A DNA stretch of 64,000 nt from JAXMBN01 sp046349875 (GTDB taxonomy: Bacteria; Planctomycetota; Planctomycetia; Pirellulales; Pirellulaceae): contig JAXMBN010000003.1 in the NCBI GenBank assembly GCA_046349875.1, forward strand, positions 1 through 64,000. The letters run 5' to 3'. Positions 57,514 through 64,000 of the stretch are shown piece after piece. The notes beneath the pieces were generated by a model. That model saw only the letters and a list, made by a program, of their open reading frames with translations, did not search any database and was not told the DNA's origin. The translations under genes were made by a program, and so were the position numbers. Numbering within the stretch: position 1 is the stretch's first letter; the number at the start of each line of letters is the position of its first letter.

Positions 57514-58836
57514 ATGAATATGCGACGGACATTCAAACCCGCAGCCATCAAGTCTATCATGCCGCACTTTAAGGCCGCTATGCTTGGCTTGGGAGCGTTG
57601 ACTTCTTCGGCTGCTCTCTCGTTTGCTCAAGACGGAGTGCAACGCTCATTGCGTTCCGAGATGCAAGGGGGCTACCAACCTATTTCGACGCAGATTGCTG
57701 CTGTTGAGCCCTACGATTTGGTTTCCAAAGCATCCTATGCTGACCAAACGTATTACCCTCAGCAACGGACCACTTCCGAAGGTCATTACATCTCAACGCC
57801 AGCGGCTGAGGCATATATTCCACAGCCGATGCCTGAAGCGAATCTCCAGCAACCCATGCATTTCCAAGCCGGAACGCCTGTGGTTCGCGAAGGCGGAGTC
57901 GCTCCCTATCAATATCCCGCTCGTCCCTATCCGCAGACGGGTGCTATGGGACCCGCAATGCCAGCTGATTGCTGCATGGGATGCGATCGTAGTTTCTATG
58001 TAAACTATGATGCGATCTGGTTCAAGCGAGCTGGCGACGAAGGGTTTTCCATGTCGCAAGGTTCCTTCATGGATGAGTCCGATTACGATTTCTCGGGTCG
58101 GTATACATTCGGGCAGCTCTTCGATTGCGTGGATGGTGTGGAAGGGGTCTATACAGGCCGGCTTCGATGGACGCGAGCTGCGGTGAATACCAATGCTCCT
58201 GCTACCAGTCTGCTGATACCGGCGGGCACTTTCAATGCAGCTGATCTCGATGCCTTTAGCAATGCAAACTCGCACACTCAAATCTGGCAAGCTCAGTATC
58301 AAAACTATGAGTTTAGTCGACGCTGGTGGGCGCAGGATATCATGAGTTCGTTGATCGGATTCAAGATGATTCAATATAAAGAACAATATGCATTCGACTC
58401 CGTGCCTGGAGCCGGACCAGGATTGGGCATCTATCGCCGCAATGTTGAAAACCTCTTGCTCGGTGTTCAAGCAGGTGGTGACATGTTCTTTCCCATCAGT
58501 CAGCGATTGTCGATCGGTGCGAAAGCTCGTGCGGGCGTGTTCGCAAACTTCAATGAAGGGCAAACCTTCCTCTCCAATCGTGGTGCTTTGAAGGTCAACA
58601 ACTTCGATAAAGATGTGGATGTGTCTGGCATCATCGAAACGGGAACCGTGGCTCGATACCGCATTCTGCCTAGCGTGGTCGCATCGGCAGGCTATGAATT
58701 CTGGTACCTGATGGGGGTCGCCACGGTGCCTCGCCAAGGTGTGCAAGTGATCGCTCCTTTGACCGGAAGCCGCGTCTCGGCCTCCGACGAAGTCCTCATG
58801 CACGGTGCTACCGCTGGGCTTGAAGTGAGCTTCTAA
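57514..58836 (+). CDS. BBP7-family outer membrane beta-barrel protein
   Basis: 440 residues from ATG 57514, with GTAGGG six bases upstream; the frame is open 22 codons earlier but this start gives the signal peptide (MNMRRTFKPAAIKSIM, cut near LSFAQ). A Tyr/Gln/Pro-rich linker precedes the barrel. The barrel starts at CDRSFYVNYDAIWFKRAGDEG and shows alternating strands with aromatic ends (QSRRWWAQD, GYEFWYLMGVATVPRQG) and a C-terminal strand ending in a Phe (TAGLEVSF). BBP7-type proteins are abundant in Planctomycetes; the role is unknown. Confidence 0.75.
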   Translation: MNMRRTFKPAAIKSIMPHFKAAMLGLGALTSSAALSFAQDGVQRSLRSEMQGGYQPISTQIAAVEPYDLVSKASYADQTYYPQQRTTSEGHYISTPAAEAYIPQPMPEANLQQPMHFQAGTPVVREGGVAPYQYPARPYPQTGAMGPAMPADCCMGCDRSFYVNYDAIWFKRAGDEGFSMSQGSFMDESDYDFSGRYTFGQLFDCVDGVEGVYTGRLRWTRAAVNTNAPATSLLIPAGTFNAADLDAFSNANSHTQIWQAQYQNYEFSRRWWAQDIMSSLIGFKMIQYKEQYAFDSVPGAGPGLGIYRRNVENLLLGVQAGGDMFFPISQRLSIGAKARAGVFANFNEGQTFLSNRGALKVNNFDKDVDVSGIIETGTVARYRILPSVVASAGYEFWYLMGVATVPRQGVQVIAPLTGSRVSASDEVLMHGATAGLEVSF

Positions 58837-58863
58837 ACGCGGTGGAAATCAACGCGAATTCCA

Positions 58864-58895
58864 TAAAAGGACGCAGCGAAAGCTTGCGTCCTTTT
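58864..58895 (+). terminator. Intrinsic terminator of the BBP7 gene
   Basis: AAAAGGACGCA and TGCGTCCTTTT form an 11-pair stem, with TTTTGTTTTG after it, about 25 bases past the stop. Confidence 0.85.
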
Positions 58896-58984
58896 GTTTT
58901 GGGTAGGATTTTCGATTCAGTGGATGTGAACTACAATGTTGCTTTTGAACTGAAGCGAACGACTTATTAGAGGGTGAATGCGCG

Positions 58985-59548
58985 ATGTTGGCGAAGGAGA
59001 TGAAACCTGGGACAGTGATCAGCTATCAAGAGAATCCGATTCTGCTCGAATCGGTGATGGTTCAATCACCCTCAGCTCGTGGCGCTGCCACCCTGTACAA
59101 GTTTCGTGGTCGCAATCTGATCACGAAGCAGAAAGTTGATATCACGCTGAAAGGAACCGACAACTTTCCTGAAGCGGACTTTCAGAAGCGAGCCGTCAAG
59201 ATGCTCTATAAGGACGGTGAGTTCTTGCATCTTATGGATCAAGAGGATTTCAACCAGTATTCGCTTCCCATTTCCGATTGCGAAGATCAACTCAATTATC
59301 TGACCGATGCACTCGAGGGTGTCCTCGCGCTCGTCTACCAAGATGAGTGCGTTGGGTTGCAACTTCCTGCAGCGGTTGAGTTGTCCATTACTCAATGCGA
59401 TCCTGCAGTCCGCGGTAATTCTGCAACGGCTCGTACGAAGCCTGCTATTCTCGAAACTGGGCTTCAGGTGCAAGTGCCCGAATACATCAAGGAAGGCGAG
59501 CGAATCAAAGTGGATACTCGATCAGGCGAGTTTCTTTCTCGAGCCTAG
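58985..59548 (+). CDS. Elongation factor P-like protein (YeiP/EfpL type)
   Basis: 187 residues with the three EF-P domains. The tip loop of domain I reads QSPSARGAATLYKFRG with Arg32 where canonical EF-P has a modified Lys, so it belongs to the YeiP/EfpL type, which helps ribosomes at proline and other difficult stretches without lysylation. Domains II and III are typical (FLHLMDQEDFNQYSLP, VQVPEYIKEGERIKVDTR). Proline-rich secreted proteins in this window could be its clients, which is only an inference. Confidence 0.88.
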   Translation: MLAKEMKPGTVISYQENPILLESVMVQSPSARGAATLYKFRGRNLITKQKVDITLKGTDNFPEADFQKRAVKMLYKDGEFLHLMDQEDFNQYSLPISDCEDQLNYLTDALEGVLALVYQDECVGLQLPAAVELSITQCDPAVRGNSATARTKPAILETGLQVQVPEYIKEGERIKVDTRSGEFLSRA

Positions 59549-59566
59549 CCATTTATGGATACAAAA

Positions 59567-59591
59567 AAGGGCGGCCACAAAGGCCGCCCTT
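59567..59591. terminator. Bidirectional intrinsic terminator between convergent genes
   Basis: AAGGGCGGCC, loop ACAAA, GGCCGCCCTT, flanked by an A run on the left and a T-rich tract on the right. It can end both the EfpL gene and the convergent gene at 59610. Confidence 0.9.
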
Positions 59592-59609
59592 CTTTATTTG
59601 TTCCATGTT

Positions 59610-60446
59610 CTATCGACGGCGGCCGATGCGGAACCATCGATGCTTCGGTTGGCAATATTGATAGCCGCTCGACCAATTCGTATCCGAAGTGCTCCAGCCA
59701 TTGACTGCTTGAGTCGTCATCCCGTGGAAACCGCTGTCTGCAACGGAGTAACCTGCTCCCACAACGCCATTGTTTCCGGGAACGGCCACGTCACCGCCTA
59801 CCGATCCTTGAGCGTAGGGTGCATAACCCGCTGAGTAATTCGGATAAAAATTGTTTTGTCCTTGTGCGGCAATGCCAGAGGAGACCGCGCCATTCACTTG
59901 AGCTGCGGCCGAGTTGGACTGCAACTGGCCTTGGACCGAGGCGCTAGGTTGACCTTGTGCATTCAACTGAACTTGCCCACGAGTTGCACCGTTGGTCTGC
60001 ATGGGAGCATTCGACTGCAATGGATTGGAAGAAGCATTGACATTGGATTGAATGTTGGCACCAGCCGTTGCATTCTTGGTCGCGTTGGCAGTACCTGTAA
60101 TGTTTGTCTGGCCATTGACGACTCCATTCACACCTGCTTGCCCATTGATGGAATTTGCGGCGGATGGATTGGGTTGCGGCACTGTACCGGAGATCTGCGT
60201 ATTTGCATTGCTCTGAAGCGAAGCCGATGGTACGCCTTCGGCAGGAGTAGCGACGGAACTCGATGCTGCATTCGATAGATTGGAATTTGCTGTAGCATTC
60301 GAGCCTGCGGACGAGAGGGAAGCACCTGCTTGTGTTCCCGCCTGGGCCGCGGCACCAAGGATGTCTTGCGCCATGGCTGGCAATTGGTTCGCTGTCAAGA
60401 ATGTCCCAGCGATAGCAGCTTGCAATAGATAATTTCTCATTTTCAA
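59610..60446 (-). CDS. Secreted low-complexity Ala/Asn/Gln-rich protein
   Basis: 278 residues. Signal peptide MRNYLLQAAIAGTFLTANQ with a cut near PAMAQ. Almost the whole mature chain is built from Ala, Asn, Gln, Ser, Gly and Thr with repeated short phrases such as QSNA, NVNASS and VNGQ, without Cys. The end is basic and aromatic (QPKHRWFRIGRRR). No fold recognised; it looks like a disordered surface or matrix protein. It stands alone, between two terminators. Confidence 0.6.
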   Translation of the reverse strand: MKMRNYLLQAAIAGTFLTANQLPAMAQDILGAAAQAGTQAGASLSSAGSNATANSNLSNAASSSVATPAEGVPSASLQSNANTQISGTVPQPNPSAANSINGQAGVNGVVNGQTNITGTANATKNATAGANIQSNVNASSNPLQSNAPMQTNGATRGQVQLNAQGQPSASVQGQLQSNSAAAQVNGAVSSGIAAQGQNNFYPNYSAGYAPYAQGSVGGDVAVPGNNGVVGAGYSVADSGFHGMTTQAVNGWSTSDTNWSSGYQYCQPKHRWFRIGRRR

Positions 60447-60585
60447 ATTCTCCTGAAGTGTTGGAAATCAATGCGTCTTAGACGCAGTCAAAAACTACCT
60501 AGGTGATGATTTGGGGATGCAACACGCATGCCAAAAGATTGGTTCTTGCGAAACTTGAAAGAATTGGTGGGTTATCAAACAAAAA

Positions 60586-60608
60586 GAGGCAGGTAACGAA
60601 CCTGCCTC
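60586..60608 (-). terminator. Intrinsic terminator of the stress operon
   Basis: GAGGCAGGT, loop AACGA, ACCTGCCTC; on the minus strand it is followed by TTTTTGTTTG. It lies about 30 bases after the last small gene of the operon. Confidence 0.85.
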
Positions 60609-60640
60609 GTACGCGATGAACGACCAGCGATCAAGCGTGA

Positions 60641-60859
60641 TCACCAGGGCTTTACTTTCCATCCAATGTAAAAGCCTGTAAGGAAGACAACTCCAGTAGC
60701 GACCAACGGACGTTTTCGCAGGTAGCGCGAAAAGGAATCTCGTAGCTCTTCGACGAGAACTTGAAAGTCTTCTTGTTGAGGTTCCAGCGACGTGTAAGGG
60801 ACTTGATCAAGACCAAGTATTGCTTGATCATCGAGTTCATTGAAAGGTGTCGTTTTCAT
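60641..60859 (-). CDS. Small DUF883/YqjK-like membrane protein
   Basis: 72 residues. An amphipathic helix (QEDFQVLVEELRDSFSRYLRKRP) precedes one membrane helix (VATGVVFLTGFYIGW) and a short basic end. The layout matches the C-terminal tail-anchored proteins of the ElaB/YqjD group. Last gene of the operon that also holds the CsbD/YqjD fusion and the YqjE-like gene. Confidence 0.6.
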   Translation of the reverse strand: MKTTPFNELDDQAILGLDQVPYTSLEPQQEDFQVLVEELRDSFSRYLRKRPLVATGVVFLTGFYIGWKVKPW

Positions 60860-60883
60860 AACATATGCTCCAATTGAAATGCA

Positions 60884-61333
60884 CTATTTAGATCCACGAA
60901 GGATGCTCTTCAACCAAGCTAGATTGGTTGATAGCTCGTTGGCGGATCGGTGAAAATGTTGAAACGATGAAGCCGCATGGTAAAGGGAAAGACCAGCAGC
61001 AATGCCGCCAAATAGAAGGAGTCCCAAGCCCACAACGCAGTGACATAGCCAAAGGGACCATCCCATCCATGCGTGAAGCCCATAGGCGAGGCCTAGGGAA
61101 AGAATGGGGACTCCGGCGAGACACGCAATGCCACAGAGAACCAAAGCCAAAATGGAGCGTAAGGATTGATTGAACGCTAGTTTCGAATCAGCAATCAGCA
61201 GATGCCACTGCAACTCGCTAAGCTCTACAACTGCAGCAGCCACATGACTTCCAAGAGTTCCCATTTCGTGCAATGGGCTCTTGTCCCGATCTCTACCGGC
61301 CGAACCCTTATCTACTTTCGCGCTGTGAGCCAT
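60884..61333 (-). CDS. YqjE/phage-holin-superfamily (DUF1469-like) membrane protein
   Basis: About 149 residues from ATG 61333 (MAHSAKVDKG); the longer frame to 61429 has no family similarity. Two long membrane helices around a short turn (LRSILALVLCGIACLAGVPILS and GWSLWLCHCVVGLGLLLFGG) preceded by an amphipathic helix (LGSHVAAAVVELSELQWHLLI) match YqjE-type proteins, found next to YqjD in many bacteria. Function unknown; membrane. Confidence 0.7.
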   Translation of the reverse strand: MAHSAKVDKGSAGRDRDKSPLHEMGTLGSHVAAAVVELSELQWHLLIADSKLAFNQSLRSILALVLCGIACLAGVPILSLGLAYGLHAWMGWSLWLCHCVVGLGLLLFGGIAAGLSLYHAASSFQHFHRSANELSTNLAWLKSILRGSK

Positions 61334-61527
61334 GCTAAAGCACCTCCTGCAAGAAATGCGGCGATCAACGTCCAGCGTGGGTGAGCGACAACGGTATGCC
61401 GAACTCGATCCAACGAAGCATCGGTCCACGAAGATGCCGAATCAGTCCAACCAGACTCCCGTGGGAATCTCTCGGCGGACATGCTCTGCATTGGGGGCTG
61501 AATGGGTTCGCTGAGAAAGTCGATCAT
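61312..61527 (-). CDS. Small single-helix membrane protein overlapping its neighbours
   Basis: 71 residues with one C-terminal helix (WTLIAAFLAGGALAWLTA). It overlaps the previous gene by 86 bases and the next by 22. The hydrophobic helix and the position inside the operon make it likely real, but no family is recognised. ATG 61527 is used; internal ATG codons at 61491 and 61482 are also possible and would reduce the overlap. Confidence 0.55.
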   Translation of the reverse strand: MIDFLSEPIQPPMQSMSAERFPRESGWTDSASSWTDASLDRVRHTVVAHPRWTLIAAFLAGGALAWLTARK

Positions 61528-61918
61528 GACGGAATCCTTCTACCACATATTTCTTGATCGCGGCTGATAGCAAGTTCCTCGCCGCCGTCGCGACGAGTTC
61601 CTTAGTCGTTTGAGCTAGAGGAGCGGTCCAGTGAGCCTGCAGCGGTTCTTGAACTGGTGCGCTCATCTGCGCTCTCTGATCTTGTCGATGGGGCACAGCA
61701 GTGACCGGCCGAATGGATCGAGAGATTGTCCGCACCAATACAAACCCTACTACCGAGCAAAACGAGACCGCGAGCAGCGGTCTCGCTTTAACATGCTCTC
61801 TCCAATCCACCAATCGTTTGGCTTCATACTGCATGTTCTCGGCGCAAACAGATCCTTCTTCGCGAACATCTTGCATGCGTAACAAAATAGATTGAGAGTT
61901 TGCGACTTCATTCGACAT
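61442..61918 (-). CDS. Unknown single-helix protein of the YqjD-like operon
   Basis: 158 residues. One membrane helix at about 46-66 (ARPLLAVSFCSVVGFVLVR), then an Ala/Gln-rich helical part (QTTKELVATAARNLLSAAIKK). The last 30 residues overlap the next gene by 86 bases. ATG 61918 sits two bases before the stop codon of the upstream gene. The segment around VKARPLLAVSFCSVVGFVL looks like the C-terminal anchor of DUF883 proteins. Confidence 0.6.
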   Translation of the reverse strand: MSNEVANSQSILLRMQDVREEGSVCAENMQYEAKRLVDWREHVKARPLLAVSFCSVVGFVLVRTISRSIRPVTAVPHRQDQRAQMSAPVQEPLQAHWTAPLAQTTKELVATAARNLLSAAIKKYVVEGFRHDRLSQRTHSAPNAEHVRREIPTGVWLD

Positions 61919-61920
61919 AA

Positions 61921-62346
61921 TCATCGCCTTCGAGCAGCCATCGAAATGCCGATCGCCATACCTGCAAGTACGCCTGCGCCGACGGCAATGGCTACCGATT
62001 CGAGTGGGCGACGACTCACCGCCTTCATCGTGCAGTCATAACCTTTCTGCGCTTCTGAGGCGACGCGATCGTAGTTGTCGCGAATGGCTTCGCCAGCGTA
62101 CTCCGCATATTTCGACGCCTGCGATGCAATACGATGAACGCTTTGTTCAGCCGAGCCGCAGCATTGATCAATGAAAGCCATGATGGCCTCCTTGCTCTCG
62201 CCCGTTTTTTGCTGAACCAGCCCTACGAGTTGTTCTACATTTCCTTCGACACGCTTCAGCTCATCATGGGTGAAGTCGCCGAACTTTTCTTTCAAACCAC
62301 CCACGATTTGCTTCCAGCTACCCATCATTTGTTCCTTAGTAACCAT
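61921..62346 (-). CDS. CsbD-like / YqjD (DUF883)-like fusion protein
   Basis: 141 residues, first gene of the operon. Residues 1-55 match the CsbD stress-protein pattern (GSWKQIVGGLKEKFGD, VEGNVEQLVGLVQQKTG). Residues 75-141 match ElaB/YqjD: helical, then GYDCTMKAVSRRPLESVAIAVG with a final glycine-rich membrane helix and RRR end. YqjD-like proteins bind ribosomes at the membrane in stationary phase, and CsbD-like proteins are sigma-B or stress-induced in other bacteria. The fusion suggests a general stress role for the operon. Confidence 0.78.
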   Translation of the reverse strand: MVTKEQMMGSWKQIVGGLKEKFGDFTHDELKRVEGNVEQLVGLVQQKTGESKEAIMAFIDQCCGSAEQSVHRIASQASKYAEYAGEAIRDNYDRVASEAQKGYDCTMKAVSRRPLESVAIAVGAGVLAGMAIGISMAARRR

Positions 62347-62739
62347 TGCGATCTACTCCTTGAGGGATGTTGAATGTTGAACTTGCACTTTTCACGACGC
62401 AAGAATCGTGCCATCAAACAATGGAAATGCAGAAATATGCGGCTAACGATCACCTCAAGAACAACCGAAAGGTTTTGGCGATGGGTTCCGAACGATGATC
62501 GAGCAATTGGAAGAAAACCGATCAGCAAGGTGCGGAATGAAACCCAGAAAGATGGAGTCAGGATTTATTGTTTGATCTTCGCCAAGAATCGATAAATAGG
62601 TCGATGGCCGAACAAGTTACTTGTGTTCCCGAAATGCTTCTCTTCATTGGCATGCTAGTTGCGTACTTGCCAACTCAATGTTGTGCTTCAAGCGAAGCAT
62701 TTGGTTGTGAGAGTTAAGAAAAATTTGAGGAGACATACC
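62347..62739. other. Intergenic region between divergent stress genes
   Basis: About 390 bases between the CsbD/YqjD gene (minus) and the DUF1328 gene (plus). I see no conserved coding frame, RNA gene or repeat. It must hold the promoters for both directions, but I cannot name a box. Confidence 0.5.
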
Positions 62740-62913
62740 ATGTTGTCATGGGCTTTGGCGTTTTTCCTTTTGGCGCTGATCGCAGGTGTACTTGGCTTCG
62801 GAGGAATCGCTGCGGGAGCAGCCTCGATTGCACAGATACTATTCTTTTTGTTTTTAGTACTGTTCCTTGTATCGCTCTTCGCCAATCTCCTGAGGGGCAA
62901 GCCGATCCCTTAA
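62740..62913 (+). CDS. DUF1328/YtjA-family small membrane protein
   Basis: 57 residues. ATG 62740 follows GAGGAG seven bases upstream. MLSWALAFFLLALIAGVLGFGGIA and the second helix through LVSLFANLL match the two-helix DUF1328 family. Often co-regulated with CsbD-like stress genes, which fits the divergent neighbour. The frame opens earlier at 62659, but the ribosome site fixes this start. Confidence 0.88.
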   Translation: MLSWALAFFLLALIAGVLGFGGIAAGAASIAQILFFLFLVLFLVSLFANLLRGKPIP

Positions 62914-63010
62914 GCGAGGGCGTGTAGTAAGCGAGGTACTGGCCTTCATGGTTAGTCCTCGCAGGTTCTTCAGGTGGGAATCGTTCCGGTGATGATGGGG
63001 GACTGGGAAC

Positions 63011-64000
63011 ATGAAACGCGGTCAATGCGGATGTGGGAATCCGGTTTACTTTGGAAACAGTGAATGTCTTGCTTGTGGACGCGTTCTTGGCAATTGCATT
63101 GTTTGTGGGCAAGAAACAAGTTTCTCGAGAAAGCCGGATGGATTACTCGTTTGTGATTACCATCTTTGCGGGGCTACCGTGACTCCCTGTTCAAATTCAG
63201 AACACGGTGTTTGTACGTGGATGGTCCCGATTCGTGAAGGATTTGCAGCGGAGTGCGAATGGTGCAAGATGACGACATTGCGTCCCGACTTGCAAGTCAC
63301 CGACCATACGAAATTGTGGGCCAAACTGGAGCGAGCAAAACAGCGTTTCCTCGTTGCGGTGAAGGGATTGAAGTTGCCCCCCTTCTCTTCCGATGCTCGA
63401 TTGAACCTTCCTTTAACATTTCGGTTTCCTCATGATTCGGTCGATGAACATGGGCACCCCATTCCTGCAATCACAGGCCATTCTCAAGGTGTCATTTCGA
63501 TTCGGTTGCTCGAAGCGGACAGCGTTCTGCGGGAGAAGACGCGGGTAGAGCTGCAAGAACCGCATCGTTCTTTGATTAGCCATTTTCGGCACGAATATGG
63601 GCACTATTTGGATTGGGCCACCTGGACAGCACGCGATCAGCAGGAGTCCATCGAGCTATTCGGCGATCCGCATGCAATAGACTACGAGGCAGCAAAACAG
63701 TGCTACTATCACTCGGGTCCTGCGGACGATTGGAGTGATCAATATGTAAGCCCCTATGCTTCGATGCATCCGTGGGAAGATTTTGCTGAAACAGTTGCGC
63801 TATACCTGGATATGAACGCTATCTGCAGCAATGCCGAATGGTTTGGCTGGAAGGAGTTTGCATCAGAAACCGATTCGATAGAGCAAATGGTAAACGATGC
63901 CATTCGAATCTCGTGCTTTGTCAGTGAATGCAATCTCGATATGGGATTTTCGGTTCTCATTCCAGAAGTCATCAATCCCAAGGTTTTGGAAAAACTCTCC
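63011..64000 (+). CDS. Zinc-binding metallopeptidase with N-terminal zinc ribbons, cut by the window edge
   Basis: At least 330 residues, with no stop before the right edge. The first 95 residues hold about five Cys pairs (QCGCGN, CLACGR, CIVCGQ, CEWCK) forming zinc ribbons. A peptidase-like domain follows with HFRHEYGHYLDW (residues about 195-206, the HExxH-type site as HEYGH) and a third ligand in HPWEDFAETVALYLDM. This matches the planctomycete/proteobacterial putative zinc-binding metallopeptidase family with N-terminal ribbon, whose substrate is not known. No signal peptide, so cytoplasmic. ATG 63011 is used. Confidence 0.85.
   Translation, partial: MKRGQCGCGNPVYFGNSECLACGRVLGNCIVCGQETSFSRKPDGLLVCDYHLCGATVTPCSNSEHGVCTWMVPIREGFAAECEWCKMTTLRPDLQVTDHTKLWAKLERAKQRFLVAVKGLKLPPFSSDARLNLPLTFRFPHDSVDEHGHPIPAITGHSQGVISIRLLEADSVLREKTRVELQEPHRSLISHFRHEYGHYLDWATWTARDQQESIELFGDPHAIDYEAAKQCYYHSGPADDWSDQYVSPYASMHPWEDFAETVALYLDMNAICSNAEWFGWKEFASETDSIEQMVNDAIRISCFVSECNLDMGFSVLIPEVINPKVLEKLS

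Noticed and set aside
62374..62595. 73-residue plus-strand frame between the stress operon and the DUF1328 gene
   Set aside because: Arg-rich, no ribosome site and no recognisable similarity.

Overview
The window looks like a chromosomal segment of a planctomycete, most likely of the Pirellulales/Pirellulaceae type. This is an inference from gene content: two tandem PVC-type heme-binding membrane-bound-dehydrogenase proteins with a C-terminal CxxCH domain, a BBP7-type outer membrane protein, a DUF1080 protein, a Flp/Tad pilus cluster with CpaB/CpaC/CpaE, and many long secreted proteins of unknown function. I see no rRNA, tRNA, CRISPR array, insertion sequence or phage module.

Layout. 0-3 kb: multi-PAS hybrid histidine kinase running off the left edge, divergent from a secreted beta-propeller protein. 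4.3-10.3 kb: translationally coupled DNA-repair operon of metallo-beta-lactamase exonuclease, ATP-dependent DNA ligase, Lhr-type helicase and metallophosphoesterase. 10.4-17 kb: tripartite RND efflux operon (pump, adaptor, TolC-like lipoprotein). 17-19.9 kb: truncated hemoglobin, LRAT-like protein, palindromic repeats and a NifS-like aminotransferase that lacks the catalytic cysteine. 20-22 kb: Wzz-like chain-length protein. 22.1-24.2 kb: three adjacent decayed genes (creatininase, SGNH hydrolase, DoxX). 24.3-31.3 kb: RecQ, dihydroorotase, acetyltransferase, sodium:solute symporter, repeats and an unknown membrane-anchored protein. 31.4-38.3 kb: the tandem PVC heme proteins. 38.4-41.3 kb: a three-gene operon with a DNA-ligase-like nucleotidyltransferase and two unknown proteins. 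41.5-47.1 kb: partial Flp pilus operon (pilin, tiny membrane protein, prepilin peptidase, CpaB, secretin, CpaE). 47.4-53.1 kb: Zn-ribbon mini-protein, repeats, heavy-metal RND pump and adaptor. 53.2-60.4 kb: glutathione peroxidase, RDD protein, tRNA adenosine deaminase, DUF1080 protein, a BON-like anchored protein, BBP7 protein, EF-P-like protein and a low-complexity secreted protein. 60.6-62.9 kb: a CsbD/YqjD/YqjE-like envelope-stress operon and a DUF1328 protein. 63-64 kb: a zinc-binding metallopeptidase cut by the right edge.

A striking overall feature is reading-frame damage. Four otherwise well-conserved genes (histidine kinase, RND pump twice, Wzz twice, tadA) are broken by single-base indels, mostly in short homopolymers. 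The 22.1-24.2 kb block carries several indels plus substitutions per gene. The first group may be sequence error, since tadA is normally essential. The second looks more like true gene decay.

The best candidates for something under-described are the ligase-like three-gene operon at 38.4-41.3 kb, whose ligase and neighbour seem to share a C-terminal motif, and two families of interspersed palindromic repeats.
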